A DNA stretch of 64,000 bases from Perilla frutescens (GCA_026008535.1 BRKX01000007.1:7897001-7961000), one strand, 5' to 3'. Positions 23,860 through 37,400 are shown, counted from the first letter of the stretch. Notes: generated from the letters alone by a model not told the origin. Numbers and translations are program-made.

Positions 23860-24773
23860 GGGCAAATATTGATTTTGATCCTATAACTATTTGTGTAGGA
23901 GTGATTTGATCTTTATTTATCTTTTTGGTTCAAAATGATCCTATAATTATTTTAAAGGTTTAATTTGGTCTCTATTTTGATCCTCCAACTATTTTAACAC
24001 ACACTTTTCTCACATAATTAGATTATTTCACACATTAACACGCACTCTATACACACATATGGATTGAACACGAAATTTCCACCATTTTCTCAAAGATTCC
24101 TCATATGGATTGAACATGAAATTTTCTCCATTTTCACAAAGAATCATCCACTATTTTATGTTTGTATTGAAAAATCTTAATTATTTTATTTAGCATAACA
24201 TAAATAATTATTTTTGTATATTTTTAGTTGTTTTTTATTTTTTGAATGTTTTTTTTATTTTATCATATTTTTATGTTTTCATTTATTAATAATATTTAGA
24301 TACATAGATTATTTCATACACTAACGCACACTTTTTACATGAAATAAATGAAATTATCTGAGTAATATGAATCATTATTATATGATAAAATAAAAAAAAA
24401 CAACTAAAAGACATACAAAAATAATTATTTACGTTATGCTAAATAAAATAATTACGAATTTTCTATTCAAAAATAAAATAGTGGAGGATTCTTTGTGAAA
24501 ATGGAGAAAATTTCATGTTCAATCGATATGAGAATTCTTTGTGAAAATGGTGGAAATTTCGTGTTCAATCCATATGTGTGTAAAAAGTATGTGTCAATGT
24601 ATGAAATAATCTAATTATGTGAGAAAAATGTGTGTTAAAATAGTTGGAGGATTAAAATAGGGACCAAATTAAACCTTTAAAATAGTTATAGGATCATTTT
24701 GAACTAAAAAAAAAAAAAAAGGATCAAAGCGCTCCTACACAAATAGTTATAGGATCAAAATGAACCTTTGCCC
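23860..24773. mobile_element. Long-TIR MULE-type MITE (914 bp)
   Basis: A perfect 9 bp target duplication AAACATTTA flanks it (23851-23859, 24774-24782). The two arms, about 430 bp each, are inverted copies (left GGGCAAATATTGATTTTGATCC; right ending GGATCAAAATGAACCTTTGCCC). Almost the whole element could therefore fold into one hairpin. It has no ORF. A 9 bp duplication with long TIRs is the Mutator-like signature. Confidence 0.9.
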
Positions 24774-24997
24774 AAACATTTACCATATAATTTCTTTAGA
24801 AAAAAATGAATCAAACAAAATCTTTGTGGGCAACAACATATATGATATATAAAAAACCATCAGGAATTCGGAGTCTACATTGGCAAATTAAATCCCAAAA
24901 AGTCTTATAATTTAATTAGAAATGAGAAAAGCGTTTAAGTCCTCCATAAATATTACAAAGAAGTTTAGGAGTGATCAATGAATAGAAATATTAATTG

Positions 24998-25143
24998 GGT
25001 GTGTGAGAGAAGTTTGGATAATATAGTCAATTTTCCCATCCTCTTCTCATTCTACTCTTCAATCATTCAGACATCCACCCACATCTCAAGTCTTGAAGAA
25101 TGGGGATGAACCTCCATCCATCTGAAAGCTTCTCCAAATTGCT
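24998..25143 (-). pseudogene. Relic of an NLR gene 3' end (LRR tail)
   Basis: The DNA is clearly similar to 50150-50310, the last LRR-coding part of the NLR gene at 50119-56948: shared TCTTCTCATTCT and GGGGATGAACCTC...CATCTG, then AAGCTTCTCCAAATT. It has small deletions and no open frame. Only this fragment remains, so a second NLR once stood on this side of the large MULE. Confidence 0.75.
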
Positions 25144-25198
25144 GCAATAGTATTACCATAATTATATTCTATAAGACGGGTTTGAACTTAATTACGTA

Positions 25199-25474
25199 CT
25201 CCCCCACTTTCATAATAATTGATGCTTTAGATTTTACAACAAAATTTAAAAACTAAAAAAAGATACAAATATACCCTCTAGCTTCTCCCTCCACCTCTAT
25301 CAAAATTTATGGTAGAAAATTTCATCTACGAAAGGTAAGTTAATATATAGGAGATTTTACAATGTTTTGATAGAGGTTGAAATTGGAAGAAAGAGTGTGA
25401 AAATATCTAAAACATCAAATAATTTAACACAAAATTGAAATGCTAAAAAGTCAATTATTATGAAAATGAGGGAA
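25199..25474. mobile_element. Stowaway-type (Tc1/mariner) MITE (276 bp)
   Basis: The ends are CTCCCCCACTTTCATAATAATTGA and, reverse complemented, TTCCCTCATTTTCATAATAATTGA. Both are flanked by TA dinucleotides (25197-25198, 25475-25476), the Tc1/mariner target. Confidence 0.8.
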
Positions 25475-25675
25475 TACAAAACAAAACAATTAAATAAAAC
25501 TCGAGTTCAGTGCGTATACACAATCTTCTTTAGTTGGTGTTCATAAATTAGGTATACATACTCTATTTGTTCAGTGTGCTTATAAAGTAAGATGGTGCAA
25601 AAAATTAAAATAATTAGAGGGGAAAAATTAAAGTAAAACGATCAAATCAACCACATAATTTTTACGCAAAACACA

Positions 25676-26155
25676 TAAAACTACCCATTTTTATCACCCA
25701 AAATCCCCTTTTACCCACTATAAGGAAAGCATCCAATAAATACCCAATTTTACTCTTATAACCCTGCTTTTTCATTTTCCAATGTGAAAGGACGTGGACT
25801 CCATACATGTAAGAAGTGTGGAAGACTTTTTGCAGATTTTCAAGGGAGTTAGAAGCATTTAATTTCAAAAGTAATATTCCAACAACCCAACTCACGTGCA
25901 TTAAAGTCGATCGTGATTCTATAAAATCACGATCGAGTTTTATATATCTGGTTTCTTCCTTATCCATCGTATTTTGATCGGTAACCGATCGGGATATCAA
26001 CGGGTTTTATTTATCGGGATTGCTGGAATCCTATCGTAATTTGATCGTTAACTGATCGGGGTTTCCTCGAGTTTTATCTCTCGGGATTCTTAGAATCCTT
26101 TCGCAACTTTGATCGTTAAACCATCGGTATTGCATCGTGTTTTATATATCGGGAT
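25676..26155 (+). repeat. Left terminal inverted repeat of the giant MULE (about 480 bp)
   Basis: It starts AAACTACCCATTTTTATCAC and is matched in inverted orientation by 46283-46769, with scattered substitutions. The inner half already carries the element's motif, for example CCGATCGGGATATC and a hairpin of CGATCGTGATT with AATCACGATCG near 25910-25938. The ten outermost bases, 25666-25675, match poorly. Confidence 0.9.
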
Positions 26156-26414
26156 GGATCGTGACACATTCGGGATATATACTTTAATGCTAACTTTTGC
26201 ACCGATCGGGATTCATCGTGAATCGACCGTGACAGAGTCGGGATATATACTTTCATGGCTATATTTTCAACGATCGGGATTACATCGGGCAATTTTCATT
26301 ATCTTGAATATTATTAGTTATCGGGGTGTGATCGTGAAACGATCGGGATATACACAAAATATGTCGGTGCAGTATCGGGATTCGAGTTGTGTGCGTTAGG
26401 GTTTGTATTTGAGC

Positions 26415-26422
26415 TATAAATA
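26415..26422 (+). promoter_or_regulatory. TATA box for the first Myb/SANT-like gene
   Basis: TATAAATA lies 88 bases upstream of the ATG at 26503 and just inside the left TIR, at a normal plant core-promoter distance once a 5' UTR is allowed for. Confidence 0.55.
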
Positions 26423-26502
26423 TCGATATCGGAAAAAAGAGGTCTTCTGAGAGCCCTCCGTAGCCCAAAAAAACATACGTTCATTCCAAAAAAAAAACAG
26501 CA

Positions 26503-27079
26503 ATGGCTTTACCAGTGCCTATCTCACAAGATTTGATTTTCTACACGGTACCTTGGACTCGAGAAATCGACCGTGCGTGTCTCGATCAATTGCTTTACTA
26601 TTACTGCGTCGGGAAAAGATGGGTTCCCGGCGATGACCAACGGAACCTCAACTGTCTTCCTCGTATTAAAGTGATGATCCTTAACCGTTTTGGAGTAGAT
26701 ATACCGTTGTCAGAATTTGTCAGCCGCGTCGATCATTGGCGTCATAGGTACCAGATGTTCTCTTGGTTAATCAAGTATGTAGGGGAAGAGCATCTTGATT
26801 TGTATACCAGACTCATCGATGCCGATGTTGCCCAGTGGACTGAAATTGCACAGGTTAGTGGGCGATTTATTTTTATTATGAGCATTATTCCCAAACTAAT
26901 TTATTTTTAATATTCTTCAGCGCCGTAACGAAGTATTGGTTTACATGAATCAAGCGGAGGATGAATGGGAATTTCTGAAAAGACTCTTTGAAGTAGGCGA
27001 CCTAGGAGTCTTGGACAATGATGTGGGTGAGGAAGATACCGTGACACCAGCGGTTGATTCTGATGAAGATGATGAGTAG
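26503..27079 (+). CDS. Myb/SANT-like DNA-binding protein of the MULE, copy 1 (169 aa)
   Basis: There are two exons, 26503-26853 and 26921-27079, joined by a GT/AG intron in phase 0; total 169 codons plus stop. Residues near the start, FYTVPWTREIDRACLDQLL, then a mid-region RFGVDIPLSEFVSRVDHWRHR and a late DADVAQWTEI, follow the pattern of plant Myb/SANT-like (Myb_DNA-bind_3) domains, including the tryptophan-rich helices. The tail is acidic (DSDEDDE). The gene at 38990-39550 has the same layout and the same intron position and phase, so the two are paralogs inside one element. A nuclear DNA-binding role is inferred from the fold; the target is unknown, and the element's own CGGGAT motif is an obvious candidate. 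The family call rests on pattern, not on a database match. Confidence 0.7.
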
Positions 27080-27976
27080 TGTATCTAGGGTTTAAATAGT
27101 TTTTTAATTATGGTTTGTGATATTTTATTTTCCAAGTTTTTAGATGTTTAATTATTTATTTAAGTATGAAATTTCTGAATTGTTACGTTCGGGATGTTAT
27201 CGAGTGAATTAAAATTTATTAAATGCTCTTAAATTATTTTATTTTATTTTATTTTATTGTGTGATCGTGTTCATATTTGAGAAGGAATTGTGAGAAGTTG
27301 AACAACTGCACGAAATTAAGAAAAATTGATATATCACGATCGGTGTAAATTCGTGATTTACGATAATGTTACGATCGTGAAAAATCGCGATTCGTTGGAT
27401 ATATTCTATCGGGATCCAGACTGTGAATTAGGGTTTCTTCTGCACGCGACGTGACTCATGAATAGTACTGTTGAATGACATTTTTGTCCGTTTTACTTTA
27501 AGTTCACATGTGCAATACATTAGAGGTAGGTGGTGGACGCAGGTGGGATTTAAGACATCTCAATTCACGTGAAAGTGGTCTTCATAAACAAACTGTGTCG
27601 CCCAATTGCATTTAAAAGATGAAAGAGAGAACGACAACACTGTTGGATTCATTTATAGAGTGTAATATTGTTTTATAGGAGTTGGATTCCTTTGTGCACG
27701 ACAGACTACGACATTTCCACGATAAAGAGGTCTAGAGGTATGTGCGTTGTTTGATTTTATAAAATTTGACTCTTTATCGGGATTCTATTTGGTTCCACGT
27801 TGTTAGATCGTGAAATGATCGGGATAAGACCGACTTTCTTATCGGGACATGATCGTGAACTGATCGTGATTGACATCGGGATACCGATCGGGATCCTAAT
27901 TTCCAGCATCTACAACATTTGAGTTAAGATATTTTCATCGGTTTTTTGAATAGTGTATTTTTATTTTTGATTGCAG
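27080..27976 (+). promoter_or_regulatory. Promoter and 5' leader region of MURA, motif-rich
   Basis: The space between the first Myb-like gene and MURA holds clusters of the element's motif (for example ATCGTGAACTGATCGTGATT near 27849-27870, and CGATCGGGATCC near 27886). GAG followed by GTATGTGC at 27737-27744 looks like a splice donor, and TTGATTGCAG directly before the ATG at 27977 like an acceptor, so MURA probably has an intron of about 238 bp in its 5' leader. Confidence 0.5.
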
Positions 27977-30809
27977 ATGGCTTGGCAAAGTATAATTATA
28001 AGATATGGTGGGCAATGGATTAATGCAGAATATGTAGGTGGTGATGAACATCTTGCACACATTCCAGCTCAATCAATGTCGTTGGCATCGTTAATCCAGA
28101 GAATCAACTACATTATGTCCGCAAATTCTTTGGGTGTAAACTACCTTTTATATTATTTATCACGTACTCGCACTGGTAGAATGTTGAAGTCTCTCCTAAG
28201 TACTGATCAAGATCTTCATGGGTTGTGTGATCGAGAAGAGGAGCCAACAGTATACGTTGTTCACACCACACAGAATGCTGCCGCGACAATTTGCCAGCAA
28301 GAACCATATGTACCATCATTTGATTACTCCGGTACTTTCTCTGCCGCCCCCCCTGAGACACAACAATCGATGTTCAATACTTCATTCGCAGATATTGAGC
28401 GGTTCGTGTCTTCGGACTGGTTTAGAGATCCGTATTCTTGTGGTAGTGGAAGTCTACCCACTGATGGCATAAATAATGATCCAACAAGCTCATATCTTTA
28501 TAGGAATGAGGGTCAAGATATTGATGAATCCGATGGTGAAGATAAAATTAGAGATGGAGATGCTGAGCACGAAAAGGGTACTGATGGAGATGCTGAAGAT
28601 GAAAATAGAGATAGAGATGGAGCTGGAGATGGAGATGCCAAAGGCGAGAATGGAGACCGGAATGGAGATGGTGATGGATATGAAGATGAAGATGAAGATG
28701 AAGACGGAGATTATGCAGAGAACGATGCTGATGAGGATGATGAGTACGAGGACGAAGAAGAAGAAGAAGAAGAAGAAGAAGACAGCGTCTTGGGTCATGA
28801 CACCTTTGAACATTCCACATTTGCAGAGTTTGTTTCATGGATACATAGGGAGGGTGGTGTGAACAAATTATTATCCATGTTACGGTCTAACAATCCTATG
28901 TCAATATCTGAAGAAGATGCAATCCCGACTGAAGATATGAATAATTGGTTAATACCAATGATTCCTCTTGATGTATCTGATTCTCTTGTGGTTACTGATC
29001 TGGAGAGGATAAGAGACGGAAAAATATCTTTGGGAGCTACGTTCTGGGATAAAGATGCTTTGTCGATTGCTGTCGGATTGTGGAGTATTGAGCACCGTAC
29101 TGAATACAAGGTGTCTCGTTCTGATGCAGATCGTTTGGTCATCGTATGTAAGCATGACGATTGTTGTCCTTTTGAGGTGCGTGCAGCCCGCAGAGGTGAT
29201 TTTTGGATTGTCCATAAGTTCGTAGCCCAACATGTGTGTCATTTCGACCTAGGTCGTGTCGCACCGAGAAACATCCATGCAAAGGTGATTGCTGCTTATT
29301 TTGCAAAAAAAATGCGTACTCTCGGAACCATCATGAAACCAAAAGAAATGAGGGCGGAAATGCAGCAAGAGTTTGGTGTTAGAATAAGTTATAGTGTTGC
29401 ACTGCGAGCACGGAATGCTGCGATCGAGATGATTTATGGTGGGTACAAAGATTCATTTAATATGCTTCCTAGCTATTTGTACTTGCTACGAGAGAGCAAT
29501 CCTGGAACAGTGAGTGATTTAGAGCTTGGTCCTAACGGAGAATTCCAATATTTGTTTGTTGCTCTCGGAGCGTGTATTGCATCGTATGCTATGTTTCTTA
29601 GACCCGTGATTGTTGTGGATGGAACCCATCTAAAGGGGAATAGCAAGGGCATCTTATTCGTAGCAGTGACTAAAGATGGCAACGAGCAGTGCTTCCCGTT
29701 GGCGATTGGTGTTGGCCCCATAGAAAATGATCGTTCATGGACTTGGTTTCTAAGACATGTAAGGGATGCCTTCGGATGCAATCCAGAAACGTTGATTGTC
29801 TCAGATCAACACATCAGCATATCTAATGCTATCAAGGAAGTTTTCCGAGACACAGCCCACGGCCTCTGCTACTTCCATATGTTGAGGAGGCTCACGCATT
29901 GGGGTGCTGGTGTCACAAAAATGTTCCACAAGGCAGCATATGCTTACCGAGGATCTGTATACAATAAAGCAATGGAAAGTATTAGAAAAATTAGCCCGGA
30001 TGGAGCTTACCGTAAGCTGCTTAATGATGGACCTGAGAGGTGGGCTCGCTCAAAATGCCCTGTTCGGCGCTACAGTTTCCTAACGTCAAATGCAGCTGAA
30101 AGCTTCAATGCAAGATTACTATTTGCTAGACGTCTTCCCATATGTTCATTAATAGAGGCTATCAGACATGTTATTGAACAATGGTTCGACTCTAGGCGAG
30201 CACGCGCAAATGCCCGTGAGAATGTATTGACTGAAGAGACTGTACGTAAGCTCGTAGTTGAAGTTGAGAAATCTCGTTCATATAGCGTTGTGTCCACCTC
30301 AAGCTCTACATTCAAAGTGAATGATGGGAAAAGAACGTTCCTCGTTGATCTTCGTCAGAGGTCATGCCAATGTCGGATGTTTGACTTGGATTTGATGCCA
30401 TGTGCGCATGCAGCTGCTGCCATTACGTACGTATTTATCTATTTATTTAATTTATTATTACTCTTTCTTGCAACAGTAATCGATTCTTGATTATTCTATT
30501 CATAGGCAAAATGGTGAATCAATACATGATTACATCTATTCATACTACAAGACGGATGCTTGGCGAGAGACATATGCAGGTTCAGTCAATCCTCTCCCTC
30601 GTCGAGATGAGTGGGTGGTACCGCAACACATTGCAGACATGAAAGTGTTACCAATTCACGTGAATCGGCAAGCCGGTCGTCCAAGTACGGGAAGGCGGCG
30701 TCCATCTGGGATAGAGGCATCTAGTAGTAGACGTCGCGGTCCAAAGAAGTGTAGCATATGTCGTGATCCCGGGCACAGTAAACGGTCTTGCCCGATGAGA
30801 GGAAGCTAG
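27977..30809 (+). CDS. mudrA: MURA-type MULE transposase (917 aa)
   Basis: This is the transposase that cuts and pastes the element. Exons are 27977-30426 and 30506-30809 (GT/AG; 918 codons including stop). The first true ATG is 27977, directly after a splice acceptor. Order: an N-terminal domain (IIIRYGGQW), an acidic stretch (about residues 180-275, long D/E runs), a MuDR-type zinc-binding DNA-binding region (CKHDDCCPFEV...CHFDL), then the catalytic core with D548 (PVIVVDGTHLKG), D610 (LIVSDQH) and E708 (NAAESFNARL). The HGLCYFHM motif sits between the second D and the E. A SWIM finger (C797, C799, C809, H811) and a C-terminal CCHC knuckle (C899, C902, H907, C912) follow. All key residues are present and there are no stops or frameshifts. 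It converges with the protease gene at 31192. Confidence 0.95.
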
Positions 30810-31191
30810 ATAAATATCTTTTTATGTAATAGACGTTCAGTGAATTGAATTCAATTTTAAATATTATCCTTATTTCTGTCATTGCATCGTAATCATGATC
30901 TAGGAATCTCGTGACTAGTAGGTGAGGAATTCACTATTTCAAATTAATTGAAGAGATCTTAATGAGTCCAAACTGCACCAGTCCAAATTCGAATCTATCA
31001 AGGACAACTGGGAACTCTAAAAAGCTTCCTATGTCTTTTCAAGAGAAAAAGTAAACAAGTCATTGTTTGAATAATAATAAAGTACAAATAGGTTTGTACT
31101 TAAAACATAAAGAGGTCATTGTCTGCATAACAATATTAACAAAAATAAAAAGAGAAAATAAAGTTTCCATGTTATGAAGATGAAAGACAAA
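30810..31191. other. Convergent 3' spacer between MURA and DUF1985-ULP1 copy 1
   Basis: This 382-base AT-rich spacer has no ORF and little of the CGGGAT motif. It presumably holds both 3' UTRs. The equivalent spacer of module 2 is 41228-41624 (397 bases). Confidence 0.6.
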
Positions 31192-34100
31192 TTAAGGTTG
31201 AAATAGAGGAATGACTTTCGGGTGGCACATATCATATATCATTTTAGCCATATATTCACGATATCGCACGACACCACCCTCCTTGTTTCCCCAACTTATA
31301 GCAGGCATACCACTTAGCAGGCGCTCCATATACATGCATGCAAAAGGGCCACAACTGTTACTATCCATCTGGTGGAACTGCTCCGAAGGATCTGCGAAAT
31401 CAAGCTTAAGGTTTCGAGCAAAGCCCTTACGACGCTGCAACCCAAATATGTTTCTTTCCCAATATTCGCAAGTAGTAAGGAGCCGATCCAACAAGCGAGT
31501 CAGTGGCATCATTTGGGTCTTTCTGAATTCACGAGTCGAGCTATCCAAATTGAATGCCAAGGAGTCGTATAGAACAACCCGCCACTCACTCAAACTAATT
31601 CGCACTGTGACCCAATGCGCATTGATGAGGCATACGATGATGATCTAATTTAAAGAAAAAATGTTATTCGCTATGTTTAATTTTTTAATTAACCAAGAAG
31701 TTAAATAATAAATAATTCATATCTTACATGTGTTGCATTCCACCAAGCTCTTGATTCATCATCTCCCGCCCGTGTGATCTCCCACTTTAATCCAGATGGA
31801 GGTTCCCAATCTCCAACATTGTATTTCAAGGTGGATGGATTAAAAATGTTATTGAATTCCTCCGCCAAGACAATCTGTGATATACAACCAAAATAAACAA
31901 AAAGGCATCAACATAATCGATTATATTATTATATAAGGAGTACTATATTCTTAAGAATGTGCTACATAATTAACTTACGAAGAAATTCAGGCTAACTAAT
32001 CGTGTATTGTCTGCGGTGACCATCGGGAGTATGTGCTGGCCGGTCAACAATCTACGGTTCAACACTGCCGTATAGATTTCAATCTCCTAAAAAATGAAAA
32101 TATTAATCAAGTTATTGATCGGGTTTCGATCAGGATCCCGATCGGGATCGTGATCTTGAACTCTATCGGGATCACGTCCGGGATCAAAATCTCGATCGGG
32201 ATCGTTATGCTAATCTCTATCGGGATCACGTCCGGGATCACGATCCAAAGCGGGATCGGGATAACGGTCACGGTCGAGATATCATCGGGTATTGATCGAT
32301 ATTACGAGCACGATTGTCCGGGATTTGTTTTATTTGAAGATCGGGATCCCGATTGAAAATATGATCGTGAACATTATTTAGATATAGATTAAATTGGAAA
32401 AAAACTTACCTCTTGTCGCATGTCCGTGTTATAATCTTCAATCCTTTGGAAAAACGACATCTTTAGTAGCATACCAGTTTGAAAATTAACTCCGACACGA
32501 GGTCCGTGTTTTCTGAACTCAATATAGGCTGCTTTTAATCTCAAACTAAGAGTGGGCGGTGCCTGACTGAGAAAAGGTGAGGACAAATGGGACGAAGTCT
32601 TCTTCATCCTCTGAGGCCGTTTTTCGGTGAAATCTGGTGCGTTTGGCTCCGCATGCAGCTCCACTTGATCAACCTCCTCATCCACACCTATTTCACGAGT
32701 GGATAAGGTTACATCTTTCCTCAAAAAATCCTCCACTTGTAGAGAACACCGATCACGGGGCCTCTCTCGAGGCTTCGTCCGAGTGTCCATCTGTAGAGAT
32801 CTTCTCGGAGTATCCTTCACCATCCCAGGTGTACGAGTGTTGTCACCATCTACATGCAAAGATCTCCTAGACATCTCAGGGTGATGACTAACATGACTGC
32901 CCTCATCATGTCTACAAGATGATGGTCGAACAGGTGATATGCGGTGAGGGCTGTGATGAGAGGCTGATCCTCTAGAACCACACTTGAGTGATTGAATAAA
33001 CTCCTTCAAGTCTGGTAGCAGTGAATCTTTCACATCGGCAATCAGATCATTCTTCAAGTAACGAATGATATCTGGCATCAACGCATCCTTAATTGATGCA
33101 ATAAGAGAACTACGACGTCTATCGGAATCACCACTGCTTGAAGAGCCCGATCGTGTCTGACGCGGTCTCTTGTGTTTAACCCGCTTCTGATTAGGATCAT
33201 GACGTGGGGCAACCGGATTGAATGGGGTATGGAATGAAGCCCCCATTGGTTCAGCACAATGAATGCTACACCAATAAGGACGCTCTTGTTCAACATCCTC
33301 TACCGTCAACGTCTCATAGCACCCAATCTGCACATTTTTTTAATACTAAATGAGTGGGATCATATTTTTATATATTAATATAAATAATTAAAACAAAAAT
33401 CCCACAATTACCTCCACGATTTACTAAAAATTAAAACAAAAATTATATATATACATATAGAATACCTCTTGATTAAGCAATACATGGAAATCGGTTGCTC
33501 TTGCCCTCACAAAAAACCATCTCAAACATCGAGGCAACCTATCCGGCTTGTCCCTTCTAGCAACAGGTGTCCCAAATTCTGGGATGGCCTCATATGCCCA
33601 AATCTCGAAAAGGAGTGTAGAATTACCATTATATTATTTTTTAAACGTACATATAATTAATAATTCATTAAAAATATGTTATGAATTTGAAAAAAAAATT
33701 AATAAATAATATACCTGAAGAGCCCACACTGGACCATAGAAATGGTACTTCGTCCCACATCCCTTCCTTGTCTTTGGTAATATTGAAATATAGTGTAGCA
33801 ATGATGTGTAGGTGTAGGCACCCCAGGGAAAGTTGTTCCACGCATCCAAATCCTCTACCAAAGCCCAAGCAAAGCTCTCAACCTTTCTTGATACATCAAA
33901 TCCTAACCCGAAACAATACAATGCTAAAATATTTGCCACTTTTAGGTAATCATTTTCATCAGCACCATTTACATGTCCTTCTTCGAAGATATCAAACAAG
34001 TCCTTTATAGCAATTGGTCTGCCCCCACAGAATCTTCCAAACACACCAACTTCGGACAAGTCGTACTCTGAATTCGTATCAAATGTGGATGGCCCAAACT

Positions 34101-34344
34101 CTAGTCCGGTGACGAGTGCATATTCTGGAAAGGAGAACCTAATATGATTCCCACCAATACGAAACCATACCTCATGTTGCGATTTACCAGGAATGCTGAT
34201 CTCACGAGCCATCAATGCGTGCAATGCTTTGCAACAGTTGGGGCCTTCTCTCCATCTCATAAAATGTCCAAAGCACCCGGATTTGAACCTATCGAGCAAC
34301 GGGTCCTGACCGATTCTCAGTACATCTTTCGTATTGTCATCCAT
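31192..34344 (-). CDS. DUF1985-ULP1 cysteine protease-like protein, copy 1 (N-terminal frameshift)
   Basis: Minus-strand exons with GT/AG borders: 34418-33715, 33603-33466, 33327-32410, 32086-31979, 31874-31728 and 31644-31192. The DUF1985 part (FKSGCFGHFMRW, EYALVTGLEFG, YHFYGPVWALQ) is followed by a charged, Ser/Arg-rich linker and a C48/ULP1 peptidase domain with the catalytic set in place: NAHW (His), LYDS (Asp), and Gln six residues before Cys in QMDSNSCG. ULP1 proteases remove SUMO. Compared with copy 2, the first large exon is 704 instead of 705 nt. The missing base (about 34311-34318) makes a TGA in the ancestral frame. From the internal ATG at 34344 the rest is fully open (797 aa), so an N-terminally shortened protein is possible. 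A matching ancestral first exon lies at 38242-38280. Confidence 0.85.
32100..32360. promoter_or_regulatory. Motif cluster in an intron of DUF1985-ULP1 copy 1
   Basis: The intron 32087-32409 is packed with ATCGGGAT/ATCCCGAT-type half-sites, for example GATCAGGATCCCGATCGGGA near 32128-32147, and repeats of TCTATCGGGATCACGTCCGG near 32162 and 32216. The flanking exons are nearly free of them. Copy 2 has the same feature in the intron at 42825-43186. Confidence 0.75.
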
Positions 34345-34420
34345 ATACTAGGCTTGTAGTAAAGATTGATGTTGGACACCGTCCCCTGCACTCCGAACCT
34401 TTTCCACTCCCATGATGGCT

Positions 34421-37400
34421 GCAAAATATATTTAAGATATAATGTTCATTGTATGTTTTTTTCGATCGTGATTTACGATCGGTAATCACATCGTGAACTC
34501 AATGGTTCTCATGTCGGGATCCCGATCAAGTGACCGATGGAATACCGTTATTTCACCGATCGTGTATACCGATCCAGACGTATAGATGTAAAGACTTAAT
34601 CATCAAATAAAATCCAACACTTGTGCAATTTCAATGTATTTAACCATTTTTATTCGAGTATCACATATAAAACATTGAGCATTAGAGTGTAAAAAATAAA
34701 AAAGAACAAAAAGATTTTGATAAAATGCAAACACGACCGGGATCCCGATGTAGTGACCGATCGGATTTTCGATCGGGTTTCCGATCGTGAACCGATCGGG
34801 TCGGACTTCGGGATCCCGACTACAAAATCAAAAATGTAGCAAAAATTAGGATTGTGCTAATTTCCAACTTCAATTAGTAAAGATGTCAACTTGCACATCT
34901 CATTATAACTTAGGAAATATTAAAAACCATCCAAGTGCCCAATCTAAGGCAACACAGACGTCTAGATCCAAACTAGAATGAATATCATCCTTGAACTAAT
35001 ATATGGAGGTATTTTGTAGAAGAGTAGACGTATAGATGTAAAGACTTAATCATCAAATAAAATCCAACACTTGTGCAATTTCAATGTATTTAACCATTTT
35101 TATTCGAGTATCACATATAAAACATTGAGCATTAGAGTGTAAAAAATAAAAAAGGACAAAAAGATTTTGATAAAATGCAAACACGACCGGGATCCCGATG
35201 TAGTGACCGATCGGATTTTCGATCGGGTTTCCGATCGTGAACCGATCGGGTCGGACTTCGGGATCCCGACTACAAAATCAAAAAATGTAGCAAAAATTAG
35301 GATTGTGCTAATTTCCAACTTCAATTAGTAAAGATGTCAACTTGCACATCTCATTATAACTTAGGAAATATTAAAAAACATCCAAGTGCCCAATCTAAGG
35401 CAACACAGACGTCTAGATCCAAACTAGAATGAATATCATCCTTGAACTAATATATGGAGGTATTTTGTAGAAGAGTAGACGTATAGATGTAAAGACTTAA
35501 TCATCAAATAAAATCCAACACTTGTGCAATTTAAATGTATTTAACCATTTTTATTCGAGTATCACATATAAAACATTGAGCATTAGAGTGTAAAAAATAA
35601 AAAAGGACAAAAAGATTTTGATAAAATGCAAACACGACCGGGATCCCGATGTAGTGACCGATCGGATTTTCGATCGGGTTTCCGATCGTGAACCGATCGG
35701 GTCGGACTTCGGGATCCCGACTACAAAATCAAAAAATGTAGCAAAAATTAGGATTGTGCTAATTTCCAACTTCAATTAGTAAAGATGTCAACTTGCACAT
35801 CTCATTATAACTTAGAAAATATTAAAAACCATCCAAGTGCCCAATCTAAGGCAACACAGACGTCTAGATCCAAACTAGAATGAATATCATCCTTGAACTA
35901 ATATATGGAGGTATTTTGTAGAAGAGTAGACGTATAGATGTAAAGACTTAATCATCAAATAAAATCCAACACTTGTGCAATTTCAATGTATTTAACCATT
36001 TTTATTCGAGTATCACATATAAAACATTGAGCATTAGAGTGTAAAAAATAAAAAAGGACAAAAAGATTTTGAAAATGCAAACACGACCGGGATCCCGATG
36101 TAGTGACCGATCGGATTTTCGATCGGGTTTCCGATCGTGAACCGATCGGGTCGGACTTCGGGATCCCGACTACAAAATCAAAAAATGTAGCAAAAATTAG
36201 GATTGTGCTAATTTCCAACTTCAATTAGTAAAGATGTCAACTTGCACATCTCATTATAACTTAGGAAATATTAAAAACCATCCAAGTGCCCAATCTAAGG
36301 CAACACAGACGTCTAGATCCAAACTAGAATGAATATCATCCTTGAACTAATATATGGAAGTATTTTGTAGAAGAGTAGACGTATAGATGTAAAGACTTAA
36401 TCATCAAATAAAATCCAACACTTGTGCAATTTCAATGTATTTAACCATTTTTATTCGAGTATCACATATAAAACATTGAGCATTAGAGTGTAAAAAATAA
36501 AAAAGGACAAAAAGATTTTGATAAAATGCAAACACGACCGGGATCCCGATGTAGTGACCGATCGGATTTTCGATCGGGTTTCCGATCGTGAACCGATCGG
36601 GTCGGACTTCGGGATCCCGACTACAAAATCAAAAAATGTAGCAAAAATTAGGATTGTGCTAATTTCCAACTTCAATTAGTAAAGATGTCAACTTGCACAT
36701 CTCATTATAACTTAGGAAATATTAAAAACCATCCAAGTGCCCAATCTAAGGCAACACAGACGTCTAGATCCAAACTAGAATGAATATCATCCTTGAACTA
36801 ATATATGGAGGTATTTTGTAGAAGAGTAGACGTATAGATGTAAAGACTTAATCATCAAATAAAATCCAACACTTGTGCAATTTCAATGTATTTACCCATT
36901 TTTATTCGAGTATCACATATAAAACATTGAGCATTAGAGTGTAAAAAATAAAAAAGGACAAAAAGATTTTGATAAAATGCAAACACGACCGGGATCCCGA
37001 TGTAGTGACCGATCGGATTTTCGATCGGGTTTCCGATCGTGAACCGATCGGGTCGGACTTCGGGATCCCGACTACAAAATCAAAAAATGTAGCAAAAATT
37101 AGGATTGTGCTAATTTCCAACTTCAATTAGTAAAGATGTCAACTTGCACATCTCATTATAACTTAGGAAATATTAAAAACCATCCAAGTGCCCAATCTAA
37201 GGCAACACAGACGTCTAGATCCAAACTAGAATGAATATCATCCTTGAACTAATATATGGAGGTATTTTGTAGAAGAGTAGACGTATAGATGTAAAGACTT
37301 AATCATCAAATAAAATCCAACACTTGTGCAATTTTAATGTATTTAACCATTTTTATTCGAGTATCACATATAAAACATTGAGCATTAGAGTGTAAAAAAT

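Noticed and set aside
28490..28862. Overlapping frames in the acidic part of MURA (Ile/Phe/Leu-rich or Met/Lys-rich)
   Set aside because: They are shadows of the GAT/GAA-rich transposase exon in other frames.
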